64,000 bases of DNA from JAOPZW01 sp963835295 (GTDB taxonomy: Bacteria > Actinomycetota > Thermoleophilia > Solirubrobacterales > Solirubrobacteraceae). The stretch spans positions 310,001-374,000 of the forward strand of contig CAWIEX010000014.1 in the NCBI GenBank assembly GCA_963835295.1, read 5' to 3'. The notes beneath the pieces are model-generated. The model did not search any database, had not been told where the DNA came from, and worked only from the letters and a program-made list of their open reading frames with translations. This document shows positions 42,587-51,225 of this stretch, piece after piece. Position 1 is the stretch's first letter; each line of letters begins with the position of its first letter. The position numbers and the translations under genes are program-made.

Positions 42587-44266
42587 TCAGAACAGCCCGA
42601 CGGTGCGCCCGTTCTCGTCGATGTCGACGTTGAGCGCGGCGGGCGTCTTGCCCAGCCCCGGCATCTGCGTGATGTCGCCGCACAGCGGCACGAGCCAGCC
42701 CGCGCCGGTGTAGGCGCGGATGTCGCGCACCGGCAGGCTGAAGTTCTCCGGCGCGTTGAGCAATTCCGGGTCCGAGGAGAGCGACAGGTGCGTCTTGGCC
42801 ATGCAGACCGGGAAGCGGTCCAGGCCGTCGGCGCTGTACTGGCCGATCTTCTTCTCGGCCTCGGGATAGAAGTAGACGTCGGCAGCGCCGTAGACGCGGC
42901 GGGCGATGGCCTCGATCTTGTCCTGGATGGTCCAGTCGTCCTCGTAGAGCATGCGGAACTCGCTGGGCTCGTCGCAGGCGTCGACCACCGCCGAGGCGAG
43001 GTCCGCCGCGCCGATCCCGCCCTTGGCGAAGCCCTCGTTGGCCTCGGCGCGGAACGCCCCGGCCTCCAGCGCCAGGCGCTTGACGAGCTCGACCTCCTCG
43101 TTGGTGTCGCCCGGGCGGCGGTTGACCGCCACCACGCACGGCAGGCCGAACTGCTTGATGTTGGCCAGATGGCGGCGCACGTTGGCCATGCCGGCCTCGA
43201 TCGCCGCCCGCCCGCGGGCGCGGTCGGTGCGCGGGTCGTCCTCGATGCCGCCGTGGTGCTTGATCGCGCGCACGGTGGTGACGAGCACGGCGGCGCTGGG
43301 GGACAGCCCGCCGAAGCGGCAGACGATGTCGAAGAACTTCTCCGCGCCCATGTCCGAGCCGAAGCCCGACTCGGTCACCACGTAGTCGCCGAGCTTCATG
43401 CCGATGAGGTCGGCGACCAGCGAGTTGTTGCCGTGGGCGATGTTGGCGAACGGGCCGCAGTGCATCAGGCACGGCTGGCCCTCGAGCGTCTGGATCAGGT
43501 TCGGCTTCAGCGCGTCCTTGAGCAGCACGGCCATGGCGCCCGCGGCGCCGAGGTCGTCGGCGGTGATCGGGGCGCGGCCGTTGAACGACTGCGCGACGGT
43601 GATGGCGCCCAGGCGCCGGCGCAGGTCCTGCAGGTCGCGCGCGACGGCCATGATCGCCATGACCTCCGAGGCCGCGGTGATGTCGAAGCCGCTCTCGCGC
43701 GGGTAGCCGTTGGCGCGCCCGCCCAGGGCCACCACGATCTGGCGCAGGGCGCGGTCGTTCATGTCCATCGCGCGCCGCCAGCCGACGCTCAGCGCGTCGA
43801 TGTGCAGCGGGTTGCCGTGCAGGATCGAGGCGTCGAGCATGGCCGCCAGCAGGTTGTTGGCCGCGCCGATGGCATGGATGTCGCCGGTGAAGTGCAGGTT
43901 GAGGTCCTCCATCGGGACGACCTGGGTCATGCCGCCGCCGGCGGCGCCGCCCTTGATGCCGAACACCGGGCCGAGCGAGGGCTCGCGCAGGCACGCGACC
44001 GGGCGCTTGCCGATGACGCCGAGCCCCTGCGTGAGGCCCACCAGCGTGGTCGTCTTGCCCTCGCCGGCCTTGGTCGGCGTCATGCCGGTGACGCACACGA
44101 GCTTGCCGTTGGGGCCGTCCTTCATGCGCTCGAGGACGCCGAGGTCGATCTTCGCCTTGTAGCGCCCGTAGGGCTCGAACTCCTCGTCTTCGAGCCCGAC
44201 GTCCTCGGCGATCTGCTCGATCGGCTTGAGGACCGCGTCCTGGGCGATCTCGAGGCTGCTCTTCAC
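42587..44266 (-). CDS. fhs: Formate-tetrahydrofolate ligase
   Basis: A 559-residue enzyme that interconverts formate, ATP and THF with 10-formyl-THF. Diagnostic motifs: the ATP loop 'TPTKAGEGKTTTLVGLTQGL', 'EPSLGPVFGIKGGAAGGG' and 'FANIAHGNNSLVADLIG'. The start is a GTG at 44266, 17 bases after the Sox B gene. Placed directly after the Sox-type complex, it probably runs towards formate and ATP, taking the carbon left on folate by amine demethylation. Biosynthetic use is also possible. The cyclodeaminase-family gene at 16148 would supply its substrate; a methylene-THF dehydrogenase is not in the window. Confidence 0.95.
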   Translation of the reverse strand: MKSSLEIAQDAVLKPIEQIAEDVGLEDEEFEPYGRYKAKIDLGVLERMKDGPNGKLVCVTGMTPTKAGEGKTTTLVGLTQGLGVIGKRPVACLREPSLGPVFGIKGGAAGGGMTQVVPMEDLNLHFTGDIHAIGAANNLLAAMLDASILHGNPLHIDALSVGWRRAMDMNDRALRQIVVALGGRANGYPRESGFDITAASEVMAIMAVARDLQDLRRRLGAITVAQSFNGRAPITADDLGAAGAMAVLLKDALKPNLIQTLEGQPCLMHCGPFANIAHGNNSLVADLIGMKLGDYVVTESGFGSDMGAEKFFDIVCRFGGLSPSAAVLVTTVRAIKHHGGIEDDPRTDRARGRAAIEAGMANVRRHLANIKQFGLPCVVAVNRRPGDTNEEVELVKRLALEAGAFRAEANEGFAKGGIGAADLASAVVDACDEPSEFRMLYEDDWTIQDKIEAIARRVYGAADVYFYPEAEKKIGQYSADGLDRFPVCMAKTHLSLSSDPELLNAPENFSLPVRDIRAYTGAGWLVPLCGDITQMPGLGKTPAALNVDIDENGRTVGLF

Positions 44267-44283
44267 GATGGCTCCATGGTCGG

Positions 44284-45495
44284 TTAGTGGCTGACGGCGG
44301 CGGCGGCGAGCTCGGACACGAGGCGGTCCTCGTAGAAGCGCTCGAGCGCGAAGGGGGCGATGAGGTCGGGCGTGCGGCCGGTGTCGATCAGCTCGGCCAG
44401 GGTCTTGCCGACGATCGGCGCGGCCTTGAAGCCGTAGGTGCCCCAGCCGGCGCTGACGTGGAAGTTCTCGACCTCGGTCTTGCCGAGGATCGGGCTGTAG
44501 TCGGGGCTGAGGTCGCACAGCCCCGCCCACGAGCGCAGCAGCCGGGCGTGCTCGAGCTGGGGGAAGAGCTCGAGCGTGTGGCGGGTGACCTCCTGCAGGA
44601 AGTTCAGGGTGCCCTGCATGCGGTAGGTCGTCCACGGCTCGATCTCGGCGCCCATGAGGAACTCGCCGCGGTCGGTCTGCGAGACATAGACGTGCATCTG
44701 CGAGGAGACGATGACCACGTCGAGCAGCGGCTTGACCGGCTCGGTCACGCACGCCTGCAGGATGTGGGTGGTGATCGGCAGCCCGACCCCGGCCATGTCG
44801 CACAGCAGCGTGCTCCAGCCCGCCGTGCAGTTGATCACCTGGCCCGCGCGGATCGTGCCGCGGTTGGTGCGCACCGCGTCGACGCGGCCGTTTGAGCGCT
44901 CGAGCCCCAGGACCTCGGTGTAGGGGTGGATCTCGGCGCCTCCCGCGTCCGCGCCGCGGGCCAGGCCCCAGACGACGGCGTCGTGGCGGATGATGCCGCC
45001 GGGCGGGTGATAGAGCGCGCCCATGATCGGATACGTCGCGTCCTGGGACACCCGCATGGCCGGGGCCAGCGCCTTGACCTCGTCGGGGCCGATCAGGCGC
45101 GAGTCGATGCCCTGCAGGCGATTGACCTCGGCGCGGTTGGCCATCACGAACAGGGCACGGTCGGAGTGCGCGAGCGTGAGGTGGCCGCACTGCGAGAAGA
45201 GCAGGTTGAAGTTGAGCTCCTGCGAGAGGCCCTCGTAGAGCTTCACGCTCGCGTCGTAGAAGCGCGCGCCCTCGGGCGTCTTGTAGTTCGAGCGCAGGAT
45301 CGTCGTGTTGCGCCCGGCGGCGCCCGAGCCGATGTAGCTCTTCTCGAGGATGCAGACGTCGGTGATCCCGCGCTCGCGCAGGTAGTACGCGGTGGCCAGC
45401 CCGTGCGAGCCGCCGCCGATGATGACCACGTCGTAGGAGCCCTTGAGCGCCGGGCGCGAGCGCCACATGCGCCGCCGGCGGAAGATGTCACGCAC
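44284..45495 (-). CDS. soxB: Sarcosine oxidase-type beta subunit (SoxB / N-methylglutamate dehydrogenase MgdA type)
   Basis: A 403-residue flavoprotein that oxidises an N-methyl amino acid. The FAD motif is 'DVVIIGGGSHGLATAYYL'. 'GGIIRHDAVVWGLAR', near residue 172, contains the His that carries covalent FMN in heterotetrameric sarcosine oxidases, which separates it from the two single-subunit-like oxidases downstream. The start is taken as GTG 45495, overlapping the gamma-subunit stop by eight bases; an ATG at 45468 is possible. In the N-methylglutamate pathway the same architecture oxidises N-methylglutamate to glutamate and methylene-THF. Confidence 0.85.
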   Translation of the reverse strand: MRDIFRRRRMWRSRPALKGSYDVVIIGGGSHGLATAYYLRERGITDVCILEKSYIGSGAAGRNTTILRSNYKTPEGARFYDASVKLYEGLSQELNFNLLFSQCGHLTLAHSDRALFVMANRAEVNRLQGIDSRLIGPDEVKALAPAMRVSQDATYPIMGALYHPPGGIIRHDAVVWGLARGADAGGAEIHPYTEVLGLERSNGRVDAVRTNRGTIRAGQVINCTAGWSTLLCDMAGVGLPITTHILQACVTEPVKPLLDVVIVSSQMHVYVSQTDRGEFLMGAEIEPWTTYRMQGTLNFLQEVTRHTLELFPQLEHARLLRSWAGLCDLSPDYSPILGKTEVENFHVSAGWGTYGFKAAPIVGKTLAELIDTGRTPDLIAPFALERFYEDRLVSELAAAAVSH

Positions 45496-46096
45496 GCGCG
45501 GCCTCCCGGTCGAGGGCGTCGATGCCCATCGGCGCGCCGCCCAGGCCACTCGCCGCATCGGCGACGACGCTCCACATGTACTCGCCCAGCGCCCAGCCGA
45601 AGAGCATCAGGAAGCGCTCTGAGTCCTCGCGCAGGACGTAGCCCGGGGTGCGGGCCACCGATCCGGGCCGAAAGCCGCCCACCGGCACCGACTGCGCCCG
45701 CAGGTCCAGCGCGCAGAAGCGGGCCAGCAGCTCGCGCGCCTGCGGCCCCACGATGGCCAGGGCCGCGAGCGTGGTGGTGACCTCGAGGGCCTCGACCTCG
45801 GCGCCGCCGCCGACGACCAGCGTGCGTGCGCGCGTGACCGGGCACCACCAGGCGCCGTCGACCCGCGACGCCGTGCCGAAGGCCAGCTCGTGGGGGCCCG
45901 TGACCTCGAGCTTGCGCAGGTGCGAGACGTCGGCCCACGCGAGCGGGGCGCTCGCCGTCGCGCCGGGGTACTCGACGGCCACGTTCCAGCCGCCGCGCAC
46001 CTCCATCCGCGCGCCCGCGGCCAGCGCCTGGCCCTCCATCGGGCTGCGGGCGACGGCGGCGGGCGTCGGCGCGAGGAACTCGAAGGAGCCGGTCAC
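45488..46096 (-). CDS. soxG: Sarcosine oxidase-type gamma subunit
   Basis: A 202-residue subunit of the heterotetrameric complex with the GcvT-like fold of SoxG ('LAWADVSHLRKLEVTGPHEL', 'GPQARELLARFCALDLRAQ', 'FLMLFGWALGEYMWSV'). It is structural and not catalytic in characterised enzymes. The GTG start overlaps the alpha-subunit stop (GTGA, 46093-46096). The beta-subunit gene follows, instead of leading the operon as it usually does. Confidence 0.8.
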   Translation of the reverse strand: MTGSFEFLAPTPAAVARSPMEGQALAAGARMEVRGGWNVAVEYPGATASAPLAWADVSHLRKLEVTGPHELAFGTASRVDGAWWCPVTRARTLVVGGGAEVEALEVTTTLAALAIVGPQARELLARFCALDLRAQSVPVGGFRPGSVARTPGYVLREDSERFLMLFGWALGEYMWSVVADAASGLGGAPMGIDALDREAARA

Positions 46097-48876
46097 GAGC
46101 GCAGGACCTCGCCGTCGGGGTCGTAGAAGGGCCGCGTCATGACCTGCGCGCGCAGGCGGCGGCCGTCGTCGGAGATGGTGATGGCCGCCCCGTCGCTGGC
46201 CAGCGGCGCGGGCACCCACGCCATGCCGATGACCTGCCCGAGCTGGCGCGAGTGGCGCGCGCTCGTCACCTGCCCGATGGGCTCGCCGCGCTCGTCGAGC
46301 ACCGCGGCGCCCTCGGTCGGCGCGTCGCCGTCGGGCAGGGTGAAGCCGACGAGCGCCGTCTCGCTCGGGTGGTCTGCGGCGTGCTCGAGTGCCCACTTGC
46401 CGATGAAGTCCTCGTCCTTGTCGAGCTTGACGATCCACGGCATCGCCGCGCCGTAGGGCGTGGACTCCGAGTCGGTGTCCTGGCCGACGAGGATGTGCTG
46501 CTTCTGCAGGCGCAGGATGCGCTGGGGCTCGAGGCCGAACGGGCGCAGGCCGTCCTGCGCGCCGGCCTCGAGGATCGCGTCCCAGACGTGCTGGGCGTGG
46601 GCGGTGGGGAAGTGGATCTCGTAGCCGACCTCGCCGACGAAGCCGATGCGCAGCAGCAGCGCCTGGACGCCGGCCACCGGCGCGCGCTTGGCGTCGAGGT
46701 AGGCGAAGGCCGCGTTGGAGCAGTCGAGGTCGGTGAGGCGCCCCATGATCTCCCGCGCGCGCGGGCCGGCCAGGTTGACCGCGGCGAGGCCCTGCGTGAC
46801 GTCGGTGAGCGTGACCTGCATCCGCCAGTCGGCCAGCCACCAGGAGAACCACTGCTCGACGGCGCCGGCTCCGCTCGAGGTGGTGGTGACGTAGAAGCTC
46901 TCGTCGTCCAGGCGGCAGATCGTGCCGTCGTCCATGATCCGGCCCGCGTCGGAGGTGAGCACGCCGTAGCGGATCCGCCCCGGCGCGAGGTTCGCGAAGC
47001 GGTTGGGGTAGAGGCGATCGAGGAACGCGCCGGCCTCGGGCCCGCGGACGATGAGCTTGCCCAGGGTGGAGACGTCGATCAGCCCCGCGCCCTCGTGGAC
47101 GGCCAGCGCCTCGGCCTGCGGGTCGCCGTAGTCGTAGGCGCGCCGCCAGTCGCCGGCCCACATGACGCGCGCGCCGAGCTCGCGGTGGCGGGGATGGATG
47201 GCCGAGCGCTTGGCCGGCTCGATCGGGCGGCCGGCCAGCGCCCCGAGGGGGACGGCCGACCACGGCGGGCGCGCGGTGGTGGTGCCGACGCGCTCGAGGT
47301 CCTGGCCGGTCTCCTGGGCCATGAGACGCACGGCGGGCAGCTGGCACATGCGCCCCTGGCAGGGGCCCATGGTGGCCGTCGTGTAGCGCTTGGAGAGCTC
47401 GATCGAGTCATAGCCCTCGTCGACGCTCAGATGGATGTCCTTGGCCGTGACGTCCTCGCACAGGCAGGCGAAGCACTTCCCGCGCCCCGCGCCGGCCACG
47501 GCCGGGGGCACGGCCTCGCGTGCGCCGCGCCCGGGCGGCCCATCGGAGGGCGCTGGCGGCGCGTCGGCCAGCCCCAGCGCGTGCGCCGCCTGCGCGCCGG
47601 CCTGCCGGCCCGACGGCTCGGGATCGTCGCCCGCTCCGGCGACGGCGCCCGCCGCGTGCACACCGTCGGGCAGCTGCGCGATCGCGAAGTGCCCGCGCGC
47701 CGCGTCGTAGGCGGTGCGCCCGCCGGCCTGCGCGACGAGCGAGGTGGCCGGCGCCACGCCGCCCGACACGACCAGCAGGTCGCACTCCACGCGGCGCTCG
47801 TCGCTGCCGTCCAGGCGGCCGAGCACTGCGGCGCGCACGTGCTTGCGCCCCTCGGCCTCGAGCACGGTGCGGCCCTCGCGCAGGTCGGCAACGGCGACGA
47901 CCTCGACGCCGGCCGCCTCCAGCGCGCGCGCCGCCTCGAGCCCGCGATCCGACGTCGTGGCGATCACCGCGCGCGTGCCGGGCGCGATGCCGTAGAGGGC
48001 GATGAGCCGCCGCACGCCGCCGGAGAGCATGACGCCGGGCAGGTCATTGCCGGCGAAGACGAGCGGCTGCTCGACGACGCCCGTGGCGAAGACGAGCTGG
48101 CGCGCGCGCACCTGGTGCAGCGTCGAGGCCTGCCAGATGGGGACGAGGCCGTCGAAGCAGCCCAGCACCGAGGCCGAGGTGAGGACCTCGACGCCGGCGC
48201 CGCGCGCCTGCTCGGCCAGCGCCCGGGCGCGCTCGTGGCCGGTGGGTGGGTCTTCGAATAGCGCCCGGCCGCCCGGCTCGGGGCCCTCGTCGGCCAGGAC
48301 GACGTCGGCGCCCGCCTCGGCGGCGGCGATGGCGGCGCGCAGCCCGGCGAGCCCGCCGCCGACGACGAGCGCGTCGGCATGGCGGCGGCGGTACTCGGTG
48401 CGCCACTCGCGCTCGTCCTGGGAGGCGCGCAGCTTGCCCAGGCCGGCCGCGTGGCGCAGCGCCTTCTCGTACAGCGGCCACAGCCGGCGGGGGCGGATGA
48501 AGGTCTTGTAGTAGAAGCCCGGCGGCGTGAAGGGGCCGCCGACGGCATCGGTCACGGCCATGACGTCGTGCTCGAGGCTGGGGGAGGCGTTGAGGTGCTC
48601 GACCGCCATGCCCTCGCGCACCGGCTCGGTGCAGGCGCGCACGCCCGGCGCGCCGTCGACGGCGACGAGGCAGTTCGGGCACTGCCCTGCGCAGCACAGC
48701 AGGCCGCGGCGGCGGTGGTACTTGAAGCTGCGCGAGAACGTGCGCTGGCCCGCCGCGTAGAGCGCGGAGGCGATGGTGTCGCCGGCCAGGGCCTCGACGC
48801 GCTTGCCGTCGAAGGTGAAGCCGACCGACGTCGATCGGTCGATGCGCTCGCCGGGCTGCTGCGCGAGTCTGGTCAT
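46093..48876 (-). CDS. soxA: Sarcosine oxidase-type alpha subunit
   Basis: The 927-residue large subunit. An N-terminal ferredoxin-like region carries 'CCAGQCPNC' near residue 75. An NAD/FAD-type domain follows ('ALVVGGGLAGLRAAIAAAEA'). A Cys-rich BFD-like segment reads 'CFACLCEDVTAKDIHL' and 'MGPCQGRMC'. The C-terminal ~370 residues are a GcvT-like folate-binding domain ('LIVRGPEAGAFLDRLY', 'RIGFVGEVGYEIHFPT'), which traps the released formaldehyde as methylene-THF. Start at 48876 overlaps the delta-subunit stop (ATGA). All expected domains are present. Confidence 0.9.
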   Translation of the reverse strand: MTRLAQQPGERIDRSTSVGFTFDGKRVEALAGDTIASALYAAGQRTFSRSFKYHRRRGLLCCAGQCPNCLVAVDGAPGVRACTEPVREGMAVEHLNASPSLEHDVMAVTDAVGGPFTPPGFYYKTFIRPRRLWPLYEKALRHAAGLGKLRASQDEREWRTEYRRRHADALVVGGGLAGLRAAIAAAEAGADVVLADEGPEPGGRALFEDPPTGHERARALAEQARGAGVEVLTSASVLGCFDGLVPIWQASTLHQVRARQLVFATGVVEQPLVFAGNDLPGVMLSGGVRRLIALYGIAPGTRAVIATTSDRGLEAARALEAAGVEVVAVADLREGRTVLEAEGRKHVRAAVLGRLDGSDERRVECDLLVVSGGVAPATSLVAQAGGRTAYDAARGHFAIAQLPDGVHAAGAVAGAGDDPEPSGRQAGAQAAHALGLADAPPAPSDGPPGRGAREAVPPAVAGAGRGKCFACLCEDVTAKDIHLSVDEGYDSIELSKRYTTATMGPCQGRMCQLPAVRLMAQETGQDLERVGTTTARPPWSAVPLGALAGRPIEPAKRSAIHPRHRELGARVMWAGDWRRAYDYGDPQAEALAVHEGAGLIDVSTLGKLIVRGPEAGAFLDRLYPNRFANLAPGRIRYGVLTSDAGRIMDDGTICRLDDESFYVTTTSSGAGAVEQWFSWWLADWRMQVTLTDVTQGLAAVNLAGPRAREIMGRLTDLDCSNAAFAYLDAKRAPVAGVQALLLRIGFVGEVGYEIHFPTAHAQHVWDAILEAGAQDGLRPFGLEPQRILRLQKQHILVGQDTDSESTPYGAAMPWIVKLDKDEDFIGKWALEHAADHPSETALVGFTLPDGDAPTEGAAVLDERGEPIGQVTSARHSRQLGQVIGMAWVPAPLASDGAAITISDDGRRLRAQVMTRPFYDPDGEVLRS

Positions 48877-49142
48877 GACGCCGGCGGGGCCTCCTCGGGG
48901 AGCGCCGTCCAGTGGACGTCGTTGGTGCGGGTGTCGCGCTCGGCGATGAACCACGCGCGGCAGCCGGAGCGGTGGTACCACCACTCGCGCTGCACGCCCG
49001 CGACGTTGCGGCGGAAGTAGTTGTAGGTGCCGAGCTCGCGCAGCGTGGGGCGCTCGCGCGGCCGGCGGTTGAGCTCGCCACCGAAGGCGAAGTCCGTCAC
49101 TTCGCGGACGCCACAGTGCGGGCAGGTCAGGAGGTAGGACAT
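48873..49142 (-). CDS. soxD: Sarcosine oxidase-type delta subunit
   Basis: An 89-residue zinc-binding subunit: 'LTCPHCGVREVTDFAFGGE' and a later Cys in 'WWYHRSGCRAWFIAERDT' match SoxD. It is the first gene of the operon here. Its ATG at 49142 lies 14 bases from a 15-base palindrome that probably binds the divergently encoded IclR regulator. Confidence 0.9.
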   Translation of the reverse strand: MSYLLTCPHCGVREVTDFAFGGELNRRPRERPTLRELGTYNYFRRNVAGVQREWWYHRSGCRAWFIAERDTRTNDVHWTALPEEAPPAS

Positions 49143-49156
49143 GGCGGCGTGGTATG

Positions 49157-49171
49157 TTGCCGTACCGGCAA
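49157..49171. promoter_or_regulatory. IclR operator candidate (TTGCCG-TAC-CGGCAA)
   Basis: A perfect inverted repeat with a 3-base centre, lying between the divergent soxD and iclR starts. A further half-site (GTTGCCG) follows at about 49176. Size and position suit an IclR-type dimer site controlling both directions. Confidence 0.55.
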
Positions 49172-49221
49172 GAGCGTTGCCGATAGAGACGAGCCTTTCA
49201 CAAAGAGGTGGTGGTTGCAAC

Positions 49222-49998
49222 GTGCCCCGTGCGATGAGAGAGGAGGGCCGCACGCTCGCGTCCGTCGACCGCGCGCTCGCGCTGCTCGATGCGCTCGCCG
49301 AGCTCCCATCCGGGGCACGGGTCAGCGAGCTTGCCCAGCGCACCGCCATCAACCAGAGCACCGTGTCGCGCCTGCTCGGCACGCTGATGGCGCGGGGCTT
49401 CGTGGATCGCGACGACGCGACGGCGCGCTACCGCCTCGGCCTGCGGCTGGTCGCCTACGCGGATGCCGTCCTGGCCGGCCTCGACGTGCGGGCGATCGCG
49501 CGGCCGCACCTCGAGCGGCTCGTCGCGCAGACCGGGGAGACCGCCACCCTGTCCGTCCCCGGGGGGACCCAGCCCTTTACGATCGACTTCGTCCCGAGCC
49601 CCTCGAACGTCGCGAGCCGGGGAGAGCTCGGGCGCCCCAGCGTCACGCACGCGACGGTCACCGGGAAGCTCCTGCTCGCCTTCGGCCCGCTCGCCCTCGA
49701 GCGCCTCGGCCCCGAGCCCTACGAGCGCTTCACCGAGCGCACCCTGACCACACGGGCGCAGCTCGCCCGGGAGGTCGAGCGCGTGCGCGCCGAGGGCGTG
49801 GCCTACGGTCGCGAGGAGCGCGAGGCGGGCCTCAATGCGGTCGGTGCTGCGGTCCTCGGCCGTGAGCAGATGCTCCACGCGATGCTCAGCATTCAGGGCC
49901 CGGCGAGCCGCCTGCCGGTGCGCCGCATGCCCGCCCTGGCCGCCGAGCTGCGGGAGGCCGCGGACGCGGTCGGCGCCGCGCTCGGCGGACGCGCCTAG
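49222..49998 (+). CDS. IclR-family transcriptional regulator
   Basis: About 258 residues from a GTG at 49222 behind AAAGAGGTGG; an ATG four codons later is equally possible. The N-terminal winged helix ('ARVSELAQRTAINQSTVSRL') and C-terminal effector domain ('THATVTGKLLLAFGPLALER', 'GREEREAGLNAVGAAVLG') are typical. It is divergent from soxD with an obvious palindrome between them, so it very likely controls the Sox-type operon and itself. Ligand unknown; an N-methyl amino acid or amine would fit. Its stop overlaps the convergent metK stop by three bases. Confidence 0.85.
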   Translation: MPRAMREEGRTLASVDRALALLDALAELPSGARVSELAQRTAINQSTVSRLLGTLMARGFVDRDDATARYRLGLRLVAYADAVLAGLDVRAIARPHLERLVAQTGETATLSVPGGTQPFTIDFVPSPSNVASRGELGRPSVTHATVTGKLLLAFGPLALERLGPEPYERFTERTLTTRAQLAREVERVRAEGVAYGREEREAGLNAVGAAVLGREQMLHAMLSIQGPASRLPVRRMPALAAELREAADAVGAALGGRA

Positions 49999-51225
49999 GC
50001 TGCGACCTCGGCCGCGTCGCCGAGGCCGGCGGCCTCGCGCAGGGCGGCGGCCTTGTCGGTGCGCTCCCAGGTGAAGTCGTGGTCCTCGCGGCCGAAGTGC
50101 CCGTAGGCGGCGGTCTTCTGATAGATCGGGCGGTGCAGGTTCAGCGCCTCGCGAAAGGCGCCGGGGCGCAGGTCGAAGTGCTCGTCGATGAGCCGCTGGA
50201 TCTGCCCGCGCCCGATCTGCTCGGTCCCGAAGGTCTCGACCATGACCGACACCGGGTGCGCGACGCCGATCGCGTAGGCGACCTGGACCTCGGCGCGCTC
50301 GGCCAGCCCGGCCGCGACGACGTTCTTGGCCACATGGCGCGCGGCGTAGGCGGCGGAGCGGTCGACCTTGGAGGGGTCCTTGCCGCTGAACGCGCCGCCG
50401 CCGTGACGGGCCATCCCGCCGTAGGTGTCGACGATGATCTTGCGCCCGGTCAACCCCGCATCGCCCACCGGCCCACCGATGACAAAGCGCCCGGTCGGAT
50501 TGACCAGCAGGCTCGCGCGTAGGGCGTCGGCGTCGTAGAGCTCGGCGGGGAGGATCGGGGACGACCACCTGCTCCCAGAGGTCGTCGGGGAGCAGCGCCT
50601 CGGCGCCGTCGCGATGCTGGCTGGAGATGAGGATGCGCTCGATGGCCGCCGGGCGGCCGTCGAGGTAGCGCACCGTGACCTGGGTCTTGCCGTCGGGGCG
50701 CAGGTACGGGACGACCTCGGCCTTGCGCACGTCGGCCAGGCGCTTGGCCAGCTTGTGGGCCAGCGAGATCGGCAGCGGCATGAGCTCGGCCGTCTCGTTG
50801 GAGGCGTAGCCGAACATCATCCCCTGATCGCCCGCGCCGGCGACGTCGAGTGCATCGTCGTCGGAGGCGTCGGTGCGCGCCTCGTAGGCCTGGTCGACCC
50901 CCTGCGCGATGTCCGGCGACTGCTTGTCGATCGCGTTGATGACCGCGCACGAGTCGGCGCTGAAGCCCAGGTCGGCGTCGGTGTAGCCGATCTTGCGGAT
51001 CGTCGAGCGCGCGATGTCCTGGATGTCGACGTAGGTCGAGGTCGAGATCTCGCCCGACACGACCACGAGCCCCGTGTTCACGAGGGTCTCGCAGGCGACG
51101 CGCCCGTAGGGGTCGTCGCGCAGCACCGCGTCGAGGACGCCGTCGGAGATCTGGTCGGCGATCTTGTCGGGGTGGCCCTCGGTGACCGACTCGGACGTGA
51201 ACAGGAACTCGGTGGGACTCGTCAT
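49995..51225 (-). CDS. metK: S-adenosylmethionine synthetase, one apparent frameshift
   Basis: Makes SAM from methionine and ATP. The first ~225 residues ('FTSESVTEGHPDKIADQISDG' region, 'GAGDQGMMFGYAS') and the last ~160 ('GLTGRKIIVDTYGGMARHGG', 'GAFSGKDPSKVDRSAAY') are both present but in different frames. The shift is at the GGGG run 50557-50560 (CCCC on the coding strand). Dropping one base gives a continuous 'WEQVVVPILPAELYDADA', matching normal MetK. Since metK is usually essential, a base error is the simplest explanation. It is the last gene of the methyl-transfer operon: its ATG overlaps the preceding stop (ATGA, 51222-51225). Confidence 0.9.

Noticed and set aside
49995..51225. metK as a true pseudogene
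   Set aside because: Both halves are fully conserved and one base in a G run restores the frame; the gene is normally essential.
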